Source: Trichinella spiralis
Taxonomy: Eukaryota; Nematoda; Enoplea; Trichinellida; Trichinellidae
DNA length: 64,000 nt
Reading direction: 5' to 3'
NCBI GenBank assembly: GCA_000181795.3
Contig: CM012955.1
Location: 12,270,004 to 12,334,003 of the forward strand
Shown: in pieces, positions 63,733-64,000 of the stretch
How positions within the stretch are numbered: the stretch's first letter is position 1
Layout of the letters: each line of letters opens with the position of its first letter
Translations under genes and position numbers: made by a program
The notes under the pieces: generated by a model
Seen by the model: the letters and a program-made list of their open reading frames with translations, nothing else
What the model was told of the DNA's origin: nothing
The model's database searches: none

Positions 63733-64000
63733 TTGGGAAGAATGTTTTATGTCCAATTTTATTTACTCTGAGTTTTTTTTGAAAATTCGTTTGGACTTGA
63801 AATTACCGAGTGTTTTACAGAATATCAAGTTGCTTTGTTTTAGTCACAACGATAACAGCAAATTATATTTTAAAAAGTTTGCCTTTTTTTCAATTTCATT
63901 GAAAGCTTTCCTCATACTTCTCTCTCTCTCTCTCATTAAAGATTTTGTTTATGCTAAAAAAATTGATGGCCAAATTTTATCACAAGATGTTTTGCTTAAC
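63733..64000. other. 3' flank of Rho GEF gene
   Basis: An ATTAAA at 63935-63940, about 200 nt after the stop and just after a CT run (63919-63934), is the likely poly(A) signal. No other gene is seen before the window ends. Confidence 0.55.

Overview
The window is AT-rich eukaryotic DNA carrying six multi-exon protein-coding genes, one on the minus strand and five on the plus strand. Short introns ending in TTTTCAG-type acceptors, the low GC content and simple-repeat-rich spacers point to a nematode. Three of the six start codons have a consensus splice acceptor 0-3 nt upstream, which suggests trans-splicing or 5' UTR introns. PLEKHG4-like and PSKH1-like genes would fit an early-branching (Trichinella-like, clade I) nematode, but that placement is an inference. 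I saw no rRNA, tRNA, CRISPR array or intact transposon.

Layout: (1) 1-2693, no supported gene. (2) 2694-4396, minus strand: 11 small exons giving a 337-residue SEH1 nucleoporin/GATOR2 WD40 protein, which is largely invisible to simple ORF scanning. (3) 4397-7849, AT-rich divergent spacer. (4) 7850-10782: 13 exons, 670 residues, a secreted fasciclin-I-like protein with a signal peptide, four FAS1 repeats and a GPI-type tail. (5) 10783-13584, spacer with two near-identical A9CT8-9 hairpins. (6) 13585-18195: 14 exons, 775 residues, an ERdj5/DNAJC10-like ER reductase with a J domain, CxxC thioredoxin domains and a KDEL end. (7) 18196-24513, spacer with an unrecognised decayed coding-like block around 19.3-20.6 kb. 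(8) 24514-31218: three exons and a 4.2 kb intron, 424 residues, a PSKH1-like acylated CaMK-group kinase. (9) 31219-36204, spacer grading into a GC-richer probable promoter. (10) 36205-42478: 12 exons, 446 residues, an SSBP2/3/4 (SSDP) co-regulator with LisH/LUFS domain and Pro/Gly-rich body. (11) 42479-53446, an 11 kb gene-poor, microsatellite-rich stretch. (12) 53447-63732: 19 exons, about 1262 residues, a PLEKHG4/puratrophin-1-like Rho GEF (CRAL-TRIO-like, spectrin-like, DH and PH regions).

The six genes do not form a pathway. They cover nuclear pore/TOR signalling, adhesion, ER protein quality control, membrane kinase signalling, transcription with LIM-domain-binding proteins, and Rho signalling. 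Gene models were built by hand from splice signals, reading-phase continuity and remembered family sequences. All exon phases close in frame, which supports them strongly, but no alignment or transcript data were available.

Most notable: two GC-AG introns and an 87-nt in-frame intron in the PLEKHG4-like gene, a changed set of CxxC centres in the ERdj5-like protein, recurrent A-tract/T-tract hairpins (one next to a splice acceptor), and a C5T array able to form a G-quadruplex on the opposite strand.
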